Shown here piece by piece: positions 1-10,609 of a stretch of 64,000 nucleotides of DNA; the first letter of the stretch is position 1, and each line of letters opens with the position of its first letter. This stretch comes from Streptomyces massasporeus. Its GTDB lineage: Bacteria > Actinomycetota > Actinomycetes > Streptomycetales > Streptomycetaceae. A program made the position numbers and the translations under genes. The stretch lies in assembly GCF_014648995.1 (NCBI RefSeq), contig NZ_BMSE01000011.1:1-64000 (forward strand). Direction: 5' to 3'. The notes beneath the pieces were generated by a model that saw only the letters and a program-made list of their open reading frames with translations, searched no databases and was not told where the DNA came from.

Positions 1-393
1 CGAACGCGAGGGCCGCACCATCGCCCCGCTGCTCACCCGCCTCAACACCATCCGGCGGGAACACCGGGCACTGCACCAGCTCAGAAACCTCCGCTTCCAC
101 CACACCGACAACGACGCGCTCATCGCGTACAGCAAGCGCAGCGGATCCGATGTCGTCCTGGTGGTGGCCAACCTCGACCCGCATCACGCCCAGCAGGGCA
201 CGGTCTCGCTCGACATGCCGCAACTCGGCCTGGACTGGCACGAGTCGGTGCCGGTGCGCGACGAGCTCACCGGCGAGACCTACCACTGGGGCAGGAACAA
301 CTACGTGCGGCTGGAGCCGGGGCGGGCTCCCGCGCACGTCCTTCACCTCCAGTCCCCGCCCGCCGCGCACGCGACCCCAGGGGCAGGAACGTC

Positions 394-397
<4 letters not shown>
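1..397 (+). CDS. glgE: GlgE, alpha-1,4-glucan:maltose-1-phosphate maltosyltransferase (C-terminal end, 5' truncated)
   Basis: The reading frame is open from base 2 and ends at TGA 395-397. It encodes about 131 residues of a C-terminal GH13 region, with stretches such as LNTIRREH, LRNLRFH and LIAYSK that are characteristic of the GlgE tail. GlgE transfers maltosyl units from maltose-1-phosphate onto glucan chains in the cytoplasm. The next three genes encode TreS, maltokinase and GlgB, the other enzymes of the trehalose-to-glucan route, which strongly supports the call. The stop overlaps the treS start as ATGA, so the two are probably translationally coupled. The catalytic barrel lies outside the window, so activity cannot be judged here. 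Confidence 0.88.
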
Positions 398-2130
<1,733 letters not shown>

Positions 2131-2158
2131 GCCTGCGCCGAGACAAGGAGGCGTGACC

Positions 2159-3529
2159 ATGCCGAAGACCGCATCCCTGCGCTCGGACCTCCCGCGCCTG
2201 GCCGAGCCCATGGAGTCGCTCGGCGGGCTGCTGCGCGACTGGCTGCCCCGGCAGCGCTGGTTCGCGGGCAAGGACCGGCCGGTCACCGAGCTCGGCCTGC
2301 TGTCGATGACCGAGCTCTTCCCGGGCTGTCTGCATCTGCTGGTCCACGCCGGTCACGCCGGCCATACGGGCGTGCCCTCGCCCGGCGGGGCTCCCCCGGC
2401 CGGCGACTGCTACCAACTGCTGCTCGGCGTGCGCGAGCACCCCTCACCGCGGCTCGGGCGGGCGCTGATCGGGCGGGTGCAGGACGGGCCCCTGGCCGGC
2501 CTGACCGTCTACGACGCGCTGCACGACCCCCGTTCGGCCCAGCTGCTGCTGGACCGGCTGCGGCATCCGGGCACCGCGGGCCCCCTGCGCTTCGACTGCG
2601 ACCCGGACCAGCGGGTGCCCGCCGGACTGGTGCCGCGGCTGCTGAACGCCGAGCAGTCCAACTCCTCGCTGGTCTACGGCGACGAGTACATCCTGAAGGT
2701 CTTCCGGCGCATCCAGCCGGGCGTCAACCCGGACCTGGAGGTGCCGGGCGCGCTGGCCCGTCAGGGCTGTCACCGCGTGCCCGCGCCCGTGGCCTGGTTC
2801 CAGACGAACCATCCGTTCAAGGCCACCCTCGGCGTGCTCCAGCCGTATCTGAGGGACGCCTCCGACGGTTGGACGCTGGGGCTGAACGCGCTGGCCGCCG
2901 GGGACGACTTCACGGTCCAGGCCCGGGCGCTGGGCGCGGCCACGGCGGAGGTGCACCTCGCGCTGGCGTCGGCGTTCCCCGTCGGCGGGCCCGGGGAGAA
3001 CGGGCAGACGGCGGCCGCGATGATCGAGCGGCTGGACGCCGCCGCGCACTGCGTGCCCGCGCTGCAGCCGTTCGTGCCGGGTCTGCGGACCGCGTTCGCG
3101 GCCCTCACGAGCTGCGATCCCGGACCGCCCGCCCAGCGCATCCACGGTGACCTGCACCTGGGTCAGGTGCTGCGGGCGGGGCGCGAGTGGTTCGTCATCG
3201 ACTTCGAGGGCGAGCCGTCCCGGCCGCTCTCCGAACGGCGCAGCGCCCACTCCCCCGTGCGGGACATCGCCGGGATGCTGCGTTCCTTCGACTACGCCGC
3301 CCGGCAGCGCCGCCCCTGGCGCCCGGAGTGGGCCCGCCGTTGCCGCGAGGCCTACTGCGCGGGCTACGCGGCCCGCGCCGGCTGGGACCCACGCAAGAAA
3401 CACGGACTGCTCCGCGCCCACGAGACGGACCGGGCCGTGTACGAGGTGCTGTACGAGGCACGGCACCGCCCCGACTGGCTGCCTGTACCGATGGCGGCGA
3501 TCGAGCGCCTCGCCGTGAGAGGAGACTGA
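2159..3529 (+). CDS. mak: Maltokinase (Mak/Pep2)
   Basis: A 456-residue ATP-dependent maltokinase that makes maltose-1-phosphate, the GlgE donor. The aminoglycoside-phosphotransferase-like core is visible: catalytic loop HGDLHLGQ with Asp331 and metal-binding IDFEGEP with Asp348. The N-terminal cap includes LPRQRWFAGK, typical of maltokinases. A GTG at 2153 is in frame, but AAGGAGG at 2145-2151 leaves it one base of spacing and gives ATG 2159 seven, so I chose 2159. It sits between treS and glgB with short gaps, as in the usual GlgE-pathway operon. Confidence 0.9.
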   Translation: MPKTASLRSDLPRLAEPMESLGGLLRDWLPRQRWFAGKDRPVTELGLLSMTELFPGCLHLLVHAGHAGHTGVPSPGGAPPAGDCYQLLLGVREHPSPRLGRALIGRVQDGPLAGLTVYDALHDPRSAQLLLDRLRHPGTAGPLRFDCDPDQRVPAGLVPRLLNAEQSNSSLVYGDEYILKVFRRIQPGVNPDLEVPGALARQGCHRVPAPVAWFQTNHPFKATLGVLQPYLRDASDGWTLGLNALAAGDDFTVQARALGAATAEVHLALASAFPVGGPGENGQTAAAMIERLDAAAHCVPALQPFVPGLRTAFAALTSCDPGPPAQRIHGDLHLGQVLRAGREWFVIDFEGEPSRPLSERRSAHSPVRDIAGMLRSFDYAARQRRPWRPEWARRCREAYCAGYAARAGWDPRKKHGLLRAHETDRAVYEVLYEARHRPDWLPVPMAAIERLAVRGD

Positions 3530-3532
3530 GCC

Positions 3533-5740
3533 GTGGCCCTGCGCGACACCTCAATCCCGGAGCCGTCCGGCCCGGTCCCGAGCACGACCGCCCCCGCCCT
3601 GAGTCCCGAGGACCGCGGGCGCCTGCTGGCGGGTGCCCATCACGATCCGCACGCGCTGCTGGGTGCCCACCCGGCGCCCGGCGGGATCGTGTTCCGGGCG
3701 CTGCGCCCCTTCGCCCGCGCGGTGAGCGTGGTGATCGGCGGCAGGCGCACGGCCCTCGTCTCGGAGGGCGACGGCCTCTTTTCGGGCGTGCTGCCGCTGG
3801 ACGCGATCCCCGAGTACACGCTGCACGTGGCGTACGAGGCCGGTGAGCAGGAGACGCACGACCCGTACCGCTTCCCGCCCGCGCTCGGCGAGCTCGACCT
3901 GCACCTGATCCGCGAGGGCCGGCACGAGGAGCTGTGGCAGGCGCTCGGCGCGCAGCCCATGACCCACGAGGGCGTGACCGGCACCCGGTTCACGGTGTGG
4001 GCGCCGAACGCACAGGGCGTGCGGGTCGCCACCGACTTCACCCACTGGGACGGCACGCAGTTCCCGATGCGGTCCCTGGGCGCCTCGGGTGTGTGGGAGC
4101 TGTTCCTGCCGGGTGTCGGCGAGGGCACCGCGTACAAGTTCGAGATCCACTCCCGGCACGGGCACCGCTTCCTCAAGGCCGACCCGATGGCCCGGCGCTG
4201 CGAGGAGCCGCCCAACACCGCGTCGATCGTGACGGCGTCGCACTACGAGTGGGGCGACACCGAGTGGATGGCGCACCGCGCCGACACGCCTGTGCACGAG
4301 GCGCCGTTCTCGGTGTACGAGGTGCACCTGGCGTCGTGGCGGCCGGGGCTGACCTACCGGCAGCTCGCCGAGGAACTCCCGGCGTACGTCAAGGACCTGG
4401 GCTTCACGCACGTGGAGCTGATGCCGGTCGCCGAGCACCCCTTCCACGGGTCCTGGGGCTACCAGGTCACGGGGTTCTACGCGCCGACGTCCCGGCTGGG
4501 CACGCCGGACGACTTCCGGTTCTTCGTCGACGCCTGTCACCGGGCCGGTATCGGCGTGATCATGGACTGGGTGCCGGCGCACTTCCCGAAGGACGACTGG
4601 GCACTGGCCCGGTTCGACGGTGAGCCGCTGTACGAGCCCGGTGACGACCGGCGTGCGGAGCACCCGGACTGGGGCACGTACGAGTTCGACTTCGGCCGCA
4701 CCGAGGTGCGCAACTTCCTCGTCGCGAACGCCGTGTACTGGTGCGAGGAGTTCCACATCGACGGGCTGCGCGTGGACGCGGTCGCCTCGATGCTCTACCT
4801 GGACTACTCGCGCGAGGACGGCCAGTGGGAGCCCAACGCCTACGGCGGCCGGGAGGACCTGGCGGCGATGGGGTTCCTCCAGGAGATGAACGCGACCGTG
4901 TACCGGCGGGCGCCGGGCGTGGTCACCATCGCGGAGGAGTCCACCGCCTGGGGCGGCGTGACCCGGCCGACCGACACCGGCGGGCTCGGGTTCGGGCTGA
5001 AGTGGAACATGGGCTGGATGCACGACTCGCTGGAGTACATCGCCCACGAGCCGGTGCACCGCAAGTACCACCACCACGAGATGACGTTCTCGATGGTGTA
5101 CGCGTACAGCGAGAACTACGTGCTGCCGATCTCCCACGACGAGGTCGTGCACGGCAAGCAGGCGCTGGTGTCGAAGATGCCCGGCGACTGGTGGCAGCGG
5201 CGCGCCACCCACCGGGCCTACCTCGGCTTCATGTGGGGCCACCCCGGCAAGCAGCTGCTGTTCATGGGGCAGGAGTTCGCGCAGGGGGCCGAGTGGTCGG
5301 TGGAGCAGGGCCCGGAGTGGTGGCTGCTCGACGACGGCTACCACTCGGCGGGTGACCACCGGGGCGTGCGCGACCTGGTCCGCGACCTGAACACCGCTTA
5401 CCAGGGGACGCCGGCGCTGTGGCAGTGCGACACCCGCCCGGAGGGCTTCCGGTGGGTGGCGGTGGACTCGGCCGACGACAACGTCTTCGCGTTCCTGCGC
5501 TACGACGCCGAGGGCCGTCCGCTGCTGGCGGTGTCGAACTTCTCCCCCGTCGTGCGGCAGGACTACGGCCTGTGGGTGCCGGGTGACGTCGTCGCCTGGG
5601 AGGAACGCCTCAACACCGACGACACGCGCTACGGCGGCAGCGGCGTCACCAACCCGGATCCGGTCAAGCCGGAGGACGGCCGTGTCCACATCACGCTGCC
5701 TCCGCTCGCCACGGTGTGGCTGACGCCGTTCGCCATGTGA
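3533..5740 (+). CDS. glgB: 1,4-alpha-glucan branching enzyme GlgB
   Basis: A 735-residue GH13 branching enzyme that introduces alpha-1,6 branches into glucan made by GlgE. It has an N-terminal CBM48-type domain (HDPHALLGAHP onward, roughly residues 30-220), then the catalytic barrel with nucleophile Asp415 (GLRVDAV), acid/base Glu468 (TIAEEST) and Asp536 (SHDEVVHG). The C-terminal all-beta domain ends at PLATVWLTPF. The GTG start at 3533 lies three bases past the maltokinase stop, with GAGAGGAG upstream. It is the last gene of the glgE-treS-mak-glgB unit and is followed by a strong hairpin. Confidence 0.95.
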   Translation: MALRDTSIPEPSGPVPSTTAPALSPEDRGRLLAGAHHDPHALLGAHPAPGGIVFRALRPFARAVSVVIGGRRTALVSEGDGLFSGVLPLDAIPEYTLHVAYEAGEQETHDPYRFPPALGELDLHLIREGRHEELWQALGAQPMTHEGVTGTRFTVWAPNAQGVRVATDFTHWDGTQFPMRSLGASGVWELFLPGVGEGTAYKFEIHSRHGHRFLKADPMARRCEEPPNTASIVTASHYEWGDTEWMAHRADTPVHEAPFSVYEVHLASWRPGLTYRQLAEELPAYVKDLGFTHVELMPVAEHPFHGSWGYQVTGFYAPTSRLGTPDDFRFFVDACHRAGIGVIMDWVPAHFPKDDWALARFDGEPLYEPGDDRRAEHPDWGTYEFDFGRTEVRNFLVANAVYWCEEFHIDGLRVDAVASMLYLDYSREDGQWEPNAYGGREDLAAMGFLQEMNATVYRRAPGVVTIAEESTAWGGVTRPTDTGGLGFGLKWNMGWMHDSLEYIAHEPVHRKYHHHEMTFSMVYAYSENYVLPISHDEVVHGKQALVSKMPGDWWQRRATHRAYLGFMWGHPGKQLLFMGQEFAQGAEWSVEQGPEWWLLDDGYHSAGDHRGVRDLVRDLNTAYQGTPALWQCDTRPEGFRWVAVDSADDNVFAFLRYDAEGRPLLAVSNFSPVVRQDYGLWVPGDVVAWEERLNTDDTRYGGSGVTNPDPVKPEDGRVHITLPPLATVWLTPFAM

Positions 5741-5790
5741 AGTCCTGTCGCCTCGGCAGGTGTCCCACCCGCCTGTGAGGGGCACTGGGG

Positions 5791-5822
5791 GTCGTACCAC
5801 CGGGAGCACCCGGTGGTACGAC
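5791..5822 (+). terminator. Perfect 14-bp hairpin after glgB
   Basis: Bases 5791-5804 (GTCGTACCACCGGG) and 5809-5822 are exact reverse complements around a four-base AGCA loop. The hairpin lies 50 bases past the glgB stop and 30 bases before the next gene's preferred start. There is no T-run, so it could be a GC-type terminator, an mRNA 3'-end stabiliser or a dyad operator for the downstream gene. An in-frame GTG at 5813 lies inside the right arm, which argues against it as a start. Confidence 0.6.
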
Positions 5823-5851
5823 GCGGCAGGGCACAGAAGGGCGGGCATCAG

Positions 5852-6940
5852 GTGCGCACCGTGGGTGTGGAGGAGGAACTTCTCCTGGTCGATCCGGAGA
5901 CCGGGGAACCGCGGGCACTGTCTGCGGCGGTGCTCGCCCGGGCGGAGAAGGACGACGCGGATCAGGACGTCTTCGAGAAGGAACTCCACGAGCAGATGCT
6001 GGAGTTCGCCACGCATCCGCAGTCGTCCATGGAGAGCCTGCGCGCGGAGATCGTCCGGTGCCGCAAGGAGGCCGCCCGGCACGCGGGGGAGATCGGCTGC
6101 ACTGTGGCGGCGCTCGCCACCTCACCGCTGCCCGTCAGCCCGGCCATCGGCGTCAACCGGCGCTACCAGTGGATGGCGGAGCAGTACGGCATCGCCACCC
6201 GGGAGCAGCTCGTCATGGGCTGTCATGTGCACGTGTCGGTGGAGTCCGACGAGGAGGGCGTCGCGGTCGTCGACCGGCTGCGGCCGTGGCTCTCGGTGTT
6301 GCGGGCGCTCAGCGCGAACTCGCCGTTCTGGCAGGGCAAGGACACGGGGTACAGCAGTTACCGCAGCAGGGTGTGGGGGCGCTGGCCGTCGGCCGGCCCG
6401 GCCGAGATCTTCGGCTCGGCGGAGCGGTACCACCGTCTGATCTCCGACATGGTGGCGACCGGCGTCATCCTCGACGACGGGATGATCTACTTCGACGCCC
6501 GGCTGTCCCAGCAGTACCCGACGGTGGAGATCCGGGTCTCGGACGTCTGCTTGCACGCCGACACGGCCGCGTTGATCGCCACCCTCGTCCGCGGGCTGGT
6601 CGAGACGGCGGCGCGGGAGTGGCGGGCCGGCCGGGAGCCGCTCGGCCACGGTGTCAGCCTGCTGCGGCTGGCCGACTGGCAGGCCGCCCGCTCCGGCCTT
6701 TCGGGCGAGCTGCTGCACCCCGAGACCATGCGGCGCACGCCCGCCGAGGCCGTGGTCCGTGCCCTGCTGGACCATGTCGAGGAAGCCCTCGCGGGCACCG
6801 GCGACCTGGAGCGGACCCGGACCGCCTGCGAGGAACTGCTGAGGAGCGGCAACGGCGCTCAGGTGCAGCGCGCGCTGATGGAGCGCACGGGGAATCTGCG
6901 GGACGTCGTCACCGAGTGCGTCCGCCAGACGCAGGCGTGA
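5852..6940 (+). CDS. Carboxylate-amine ligase, YbdK / glutamate-cysteine ligase type 2 family
   Basis: A protein of about 362 residues in the YbdK (GCS2) family, which are ATP-dependent weak glutamate-cysteine ligases or related carboxylate-amine ligases. The family opening TVGVEEELLLVDPETGEPR is at the N-terminus. GCHVHVSVES carries the metal-binding region, and WGRWPSAGPAEIFGS and IEIRVSDVC-type segments follow. I chose GTG 5852 because the protein then starts right before the conserved motif and AGAAGG lies about 11 bases upstream; the longer start at 5813 is inside the hairpin. The substrate cannot be assigned, since EgtA-like and YbdK-like roles are both possible. It is not obviously linked to the glucan operon. 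Confidence 0.85.
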   Translation: MRTVGVEEELLLVDPETGEPRALSAAVLARAEKDDADQDVFEKELHEQMLEFATHPQSSMESLRAEIVRCRKEAARHAGEIGCTVAALATSPLPVSPAIGVNRRYQWMAEQYGIATREQLVMGCHVHVSVESDEEGVAVVDRLRPWLSVLRALSANSPFWQGKDTGYSSYRSRVWGRWPSAGPAEIFGSAERYHRLISDMVATGVILDDGMIYFDARLSQQYPTVEIRVSDVCLHADTAALIATLVRGLVETAAREWRAGREPLGHGVSLLRLADWQAARSGLSGELLHPETMRRTPAEAVVRALLDHVEEALAGTGDLERTRTACEELLRSGNGAQVQRALMERTGNLRDVVTECVRQTQA

Positions 6941-6968
6941 GGCGTTCCGTCCTGCTCGGGCATGGGGT

Positions 6969-7202
6969 TCAGAGGATCAGGACGAGGGCGTAGGCCAGGA
7001 AGAACGCCGCGATCAGCACCGCGATGACGATGATCACGGCCAGCGGGGCCCTGGCCCATCCCTTGGTCGGATTGTGGGTCTCCCGCGGCAGCGTTTCCGG
7101 CATGCTGCTCTCCGCGGGCGGGGTCTCGCCCGGCGGTACTCCGCCGCCGGGTTCCAGACCGGTGGTGCGTTCGGGTTCCGGATCGGGGCTGATGTGAGTC
7201 AT
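6969..7202 (-). CDS. Small single-span membrane protein, resembles DUF6480
   Basis: This 77-residue protein has a proline/glutamate-rich cytoplasmic-looking N-terminus (DPEPERTTGLEPGG and PPAESSMPETLPRE) and one C-terminal membrane helix (roughly residues 52-75, LAVIIVIAVLIAAFFLAYAL). The layout matches the small actinobacterial DUF6480 family as I remember it; no function is known to me. It is convergent with the ligase gene and divergent from the acyl-CoA ligase. A SigB-type promoter match lies upstream on its strand at 7309-7332, which may place it in a stress regulon. Confidence 0.65.
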   Translation of the reverse strand: MTHISPDPEPERTTGLEPGGGVPPGETPPAESSMPETLPRETHNPTKGWARAPLAVIIVIAVLIAAFFLAYALVLIL

Positions 7203-7308
7203 GTCCTCCGGGTCCCCCGATCACGCCGAGATCATCAGCGGGTCCACTTCCGTATTTTCCGACCCCGAAGGGTCCTGACTCGACTACATTCGAGCACCGC
7301 CGATGACG

Positions 7309-7332
7309 GTACCCGTCGGCAATGTCACACCC
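7309..7332 (-). promoter_or_regulatory. Candidate SigB-type promoter for the small membrane protein gene
   Basis: On the minus strand the sequence reads GGGT, 14 bases, GGGTAC. This fits the published Streptomyces SigB pattern GNNT-N14-16-GGGTA(C/T). It would give a leader of roughly 100 bases before ATG 7202. The motif is short and can occur by chance; the GGTACC core also forms part of a small palindrome at 7305-7317. Confidence 0.25.
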
Positions 7333-7353
7333 CGTACACGTCAGGAGCAGTGC

Positions 7354-9252
7354 ATGCGCGACCTCGCCCTCGCTCCCCCGGCCGTGGCGCCCCTGACCGG
7401 CGGGCTCGCCGACAGCGTCTTCGAGGCGGCGGACCGCGAACCGACCCGGCCGATGCTCGCCCGCCGGGCCGACCCCGCCTCCACGACCTGGGAGGAAGTG
7501 ACGGCGATCGAGCTGCGCGACCAGGTGGTGGACGTGGCCAAGGGACTGATCGCCTCCGGGATCGCGCCGGGCCACCGCGTGGCGATCATGGCGCGCACCC
7601 GGTTCGAGTGGACGGTCCTGTGCTACGCGCTGTGGGCCGTGGGCGCCGAGGTCGTCCCGGTCTACCCGACGTCCTCGCGCGACCAGGTGGAGTGGATCCT
7701 GCGGGACGCCGGCTGCGTGGCCGTGGTCGTCGAGGACGAGCAGGGCGTCATGACCGTCGGCTCGGTGTGCGCCTCGCTGCCGCTGCTGCGCCACGTATGG
7801 CAGCTGGACGCGGGCGCCCTGGAGGAGCTGACGGACCGCGGGGAGTTCATCCCGATCGCCACGGTCGACTCGATGCGGCGCATCGTGCTGCCGGACTCCA
7901 CGGCCGTCATCGCCTACACCTCCGGCACCTCCGGACACGCCATGGGCTGCGCCCTCAGCCACCGCAACCTGGCCGGCCCCTGCGACACGCTGCTGGCGGG
8001 CTGGGGGCACACGGCGGCGCCGCGCGGGGAGCAGGGCTCCGTGCTGGCGTTCCTGCCCTTCTCCCATGTGTACGGGCTGATGATCCAGGGGCTGTGTGTG
8101 CGCGGCGGACTGCTGATGGGGCACCAGGGCGACCTGAGCGGGGAGGCGCTGTCGTCGGCGCTGCGCACCTTCCGGCCGACGTACCTCTACGCGGTCCCGT
8201 CGGTCCTCGAGAAGATCTACAAGAACTTCCTGCGCACGGCGCAGCAGGGGGGCCACGGCGGACTGTTCGAGCGGGCCGCCGAGACGGCCCGGGACTTCGC
8301 CGCGGCCCTGGAGCGCCAGCGGCTGGGCCGCGGCCGCGGGCCCGGCTTCGACCTGCGGCTCCAGCACGCCCTGTACGAGCGCACGGTGTACCGCAGGCTG
8401 CGGGCGGCGCTGGGCGGGCGGGTGCAGCGGGCGACGTCCGGCGGCTCCCCCCTCAGCCGCGATCTGTCCCTGTTCTACGAGGGCATCGGCATCTACGTGC
8501 ACGACGGGTACGGCCTGACGGAGACCGCCGGCGGGGTGACGATGCAGCCGCTCGGCCGGGAGAAGTCGGGGACGGTCGGGCAGGCCCTGCCGGGCATGGA
8601 GATCCAGGTGGCCGAGGACGGGGAGATCCTGGTGCGCGGCCCGTCGGTGTTCCAGGGGTACGTGGGCGACCAGGCCGCCACCCGGGCCGCGCTGCGCGGC
8701 GGGTGGCTCGCCACCGGGGATCTCGGGCGGCTGGACGCGGAGGGCTATCTGACGATCACCGGCCGCAAGAAGGACATCATCATCACCAGCAGCGGCAAGA
8801 GCGTCGCCCCGCTGGCCCTGGAGCAGCGGCTGCGGATGCACCCGCTCGTCCACCAGGCCGTGGTCGTGGGGGACAACCGGCCCTGTGTCGGCGCCCTGAT
8901 CACGCTGGATCCGGAGTTCCTGGCGCACTGGCGGGCCGGGCTGGCGCTGCAGGGCGAGATGCGGGAGGCCCGGGAGGAGAACGCGCTGCGGGAGGAGGTC
9001 GCGCGGGCCGTGGCCGCCGCCAACAGTGTCGTGTCGCCGTCGGAGTCGATCCGGGTGTTCCGGGTTCTGCCGGAGTCGTTCGACGTGACCAACGGGCTGC
9101 TCACGCCGTCGATGAAGCTGCGCCGGGACGAGATCGTGCGGCACTACGCTTCCGAGATCGACGCGATGTACCAGTCACGCAGGCGTCCGGGGCGGCGGAG
9201 CGCCCCGGACGAACCATCGAACTGGGACGATTCCGACAACGTGTTCCGCTGA
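7354..9252 (+). CDS. Long-chain acyl-CoA ligase (AMP-binding family)
   Basis: A 632-residue adenylate-forming enzyme that probably activates fatty acids to acyl-CoA. Visible motifs are the P-loop AYTSGTSGHAMG, GYGLTETAGG (AMP binding), TGDLGRLDAEGY and the hinge GRKKD; a C-terminal lysine sits in LLTPSMKLRR. The P-loop has AMG where the family usually has PKG, so its lysine is missing. An in-frame ATG exists at 7303, but AGGAG at 7343-7347 sits six bases before ATG 7354, so I chose the latter. It is a single gene divergent from the small membrane protein; no substrate is indicated by its neighbours. Confidence 0.88.
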   Translation: MRDLALAPPAVAPLTGGLADSVFEAADREPTRPMLARRADPASTTWEEVTAIELRDQVVDVAKGLIASGIAPGHRVAIMARTRFEWTVLCYALWAVGAEVVPVYPTSSRDQVEWILRDAGCVAVVVEDEQGVMTVGSVCASLPLLRHVWQLDAGALEELTDRGEFIPIATVDSMRRIVLPDSTAVIAYTSGTSGHAMGCALSHRNLAGPCDTLLAGWGHTAAPRGEQGSVLAFLPFSHVYGLMIQGLCVRGGLLMGHQGDLSGEALSSALRTFRPTYLYAVPSVLEKIYKNFLRTAQQGGHGGLFERAAETARDFAAALERQRLGRGRGPGFDLRLQHALYERTVYRRLRAALGGRVQRATSGGSPLSRDLSLFYEGIGIYVHDGYGLTETAGGVTMQPLGREKSGTVGQALPGMEIQVAEDGEILVRGPSVFQGYVGDQAATRAALRGGWLATGDLGRLDAEGYLTITGRKKDIIITSSGKSVAPLALEQRLRMHPLVHQAVVVGDNRPCVGALITLDPEFLAHWRAGLALQGEMREAREENALREEVARAVAAANSVVSPSESIRVFRVLPESFDVTNGLLTPSMKLRRDEIVRHYASEIDAMYQSRRRPGRRSAPDEPSNWDDSDNVFR

Positions 9253-9369
9253 GCGTGCGGCCGGACGCGTAGGCCACGCCCACTCGGGAACACGCAACAG
9301 TGGCGACGCAAGAGAAAGGACGACAGCCCTGACGACAGCTCTCGCTGACGCCCGGGCCGGAAAGGCGAT

Positions 9370-9804
9370 ATGTCAACCGAGCCGCGTGGGGACGACGCCC
9401 TGACCTCCGAGGAGATCCCGAGCCGCACGAACAGCTTCGTGGGCGAGCCGCACGACGTGACAGGTGCGCGGCTGGCCGCGGAGGAGTTCTTGCGTGATCT
9501 GGCACGCTCCTCCCCGCCCTCTGCCCCCGAGTACTGGGACGACATCCTGCTGGTGGTGACGGAACTGGCCGCCAACGCGGTCCAGTACGCCCCGGGTCCG
9601 TTCGCGCTGCGGATGCGCCGGACCTTCGACGGGGTGCATGTGGTCCTGCACGACACCAGCACCACGGAGCCCGCCCCTCGCCCCTTCGATCCGCGTAGCG
9701 GCGGCGGGGGCATCGGCTGGCACCTGATCCACACGCTCTGCGACCAGGTGAGCGTGGTGGCCGACGACCGCGGCAAGGACGTGCACGTGTTCTTGCCCTG
9801 GTGA
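9370..9804 (+). CDS. RsbW-like ATP-binding protein (anti-sigma serine/threonine kinase family)
   Basis: A 144-residue HATPase_c protein of the type that acts as an anti-sigma factor or serine kinase in partner switching. The N box is ELAANAVQYA, the G1 region lies around VVLHDTS, and GGGGIGWHLI resembles the G2 glycine box. The first 35 residues are non-conserved. The ATG at 9370 has GGAAAGG upstream. It lies just ahead of a STAS antagonist gene (10610) and the RsbR/S/T run, so it may be the kinase for that antagonist. Streptomyces have dozens of such proteins, so the partner is uncertain. Confidence 0.8.
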   Translation: MSTEPRGDDALTSEEIPSRTNSFVGEPHDVTGARLAAEEFLRDLARSSPPSAPEYWDDILLVVTELAANAVQYAPGPFALRMRRTFDGVHVVLHDTSTTEPAPRPFDPRSGGGGIGWHLIHTLCDQVSVVADDRGKDVHVFLPW

Positions 9805-9889
9805 GACTTGCCGTGATGAGTCTTGCCTGGTCGAACTTCTCACCCTGACGAGCCGGGAGCGTCACGGGCGCTGTGCGCCCGTGACCGGC

Positions 9890-10261
9890 TCAGACCGAGG
9901 CCGTCTCGCGCGGCGGCAGCCGGTCGTAGTAGTCCCCCACGGCCCGCAGGTACTCCTGGTCCCTCGTCTCACTGTCGGTCTGGAAGCGGGGCGCCGCCTT
10001 GGCGTCTGCCCTGCTGCAGGCCAGTGTGACCTTCCTCCCCTGCGTGTCGATGCCGGTGACCACTCCGGCCGGCACCAGGACGCTGCGGCCGAACACCCAG
10101 ACGCCGGTGTCGATGACCAGGTGCCGCATGTCGTGCGGGGCTGCCTCCCGGTCCACGTGCCCGATCGTGCCGTCGGTCGCGGCGACGGCGTACCCGGTCA
10201 GGTCCTGCCCCTCGGTGTGACCGCTGTCCGGCGCGTACGACCAGATTCTGTCGATGGCCAC
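9890..10261 (-). CDS. PRC-barrel domain protein
   Basis: This 123-residue protein carries a PRC-barrel-like beta domain (roughly residues 15-90: DLTGYAVAATDGTIGHVD, LVIDTGVWVFGRSVLVPAGVV). The C-terminal part is acidic and basic mixed and ends at DYYDRLPPRETASV. PRC-barrel proteins bind RNA or partner proteins; bacterial stand-alone versions are often stress or desiccation induced, but no specific role can be read here. I chose GTG 10261 because GGGAGG lies about ten bases upstream on the minus strand; an ATG at 10342 would add a poorly conserved extension. It is divergent from the STAS gene. Confidence 0.75.
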   Translation of the reverse strand: MAIDRIWSYAPDSGHTEGQDLTGYAVAATDGTIGHVDREAAPHDMRHLVIDTGVWVFGRSVLVPAGVVTGIDTQGRKVTLACSRADAKAAPRFQTDSETRDQEYLRAVGDYYDRLPPRETASV

Positions 10262-10609
10262 GCTGCCCCATCCTCCCTGGCGATGTGCTGATCGCGATTG
10301 CTGCGGCGGACGCCTCGCGCCCGACCCGTTCCACAGCAGCAATTACCCTGCTGCCGCAAGCGCATTCGGCGCACACACCTACGACCGCGGGCGACTTCCG
10401 GCGGGCCGGTCCCGACAATGTTTCCGGGGGCGGTGCATGGAGGGTGGTTTCCGGGGTAATCGCGGGGGCGCGGTGACATCCGAAGCCCGTCAGTGAAGGG
10501 AGGCGCATGAGAATCGGCATTCGAGTCCGGAGAACGACCGGGATCCCCTCGCACCGCGGTCATCCCCAGAGGTGACCAGCCCAGGCCGTAGCACTTGTTG
10601 GAGGTATCC
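10262..10609. other. 348-bp divergent intergenic region between PRC-barrel and STAS genes
   Basis: No long gene is present. The region holds an inverted repeat GCAGCA/TGCTGC at 10336-10341 and 10349-10354, two copies of GTTTCCGGGG (about 10421 and 10448), and a 22-codon ORF with a strong ribosome binding site at 10507. It probably carries promoters for both flanking genes, but no consensus promoter stands out. Confidence 0.5.
10507..10575 (+). CDS. Possible 22-residue leader peptide upstream of the STAS gene
   Basis: ATG 10507 follows GAAGGGAGG with ideal spacing and opens a 22-codon frame ending at TGA 10573-10575. The predicted peptide is arginine-rich (MRIGIRVRRTTG...). It ends 34 bases before the STAS start. 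It may be a translated leader or simply a chance ORF after a good Shine-Dalgarno sequence; there is no homology evidence. Confidence 0.3.
   Translation: MRIGIRVRRTTGIPSHRGHPQR

Noticed and set aside
5813..5851. Upstream GTG start for the YbdK-type ligase
   Set aside because: The codon lies inside the 14-bp hairpin arm and the added residues are not family-like.
3551..6082. 843-codon open frame on the minus strand across glgB
   Set aside because: It is antisense to clear GH13 and YbdK genes, has no recognisable motif, and long antisense frames are common in DNA with such high third-position GC.
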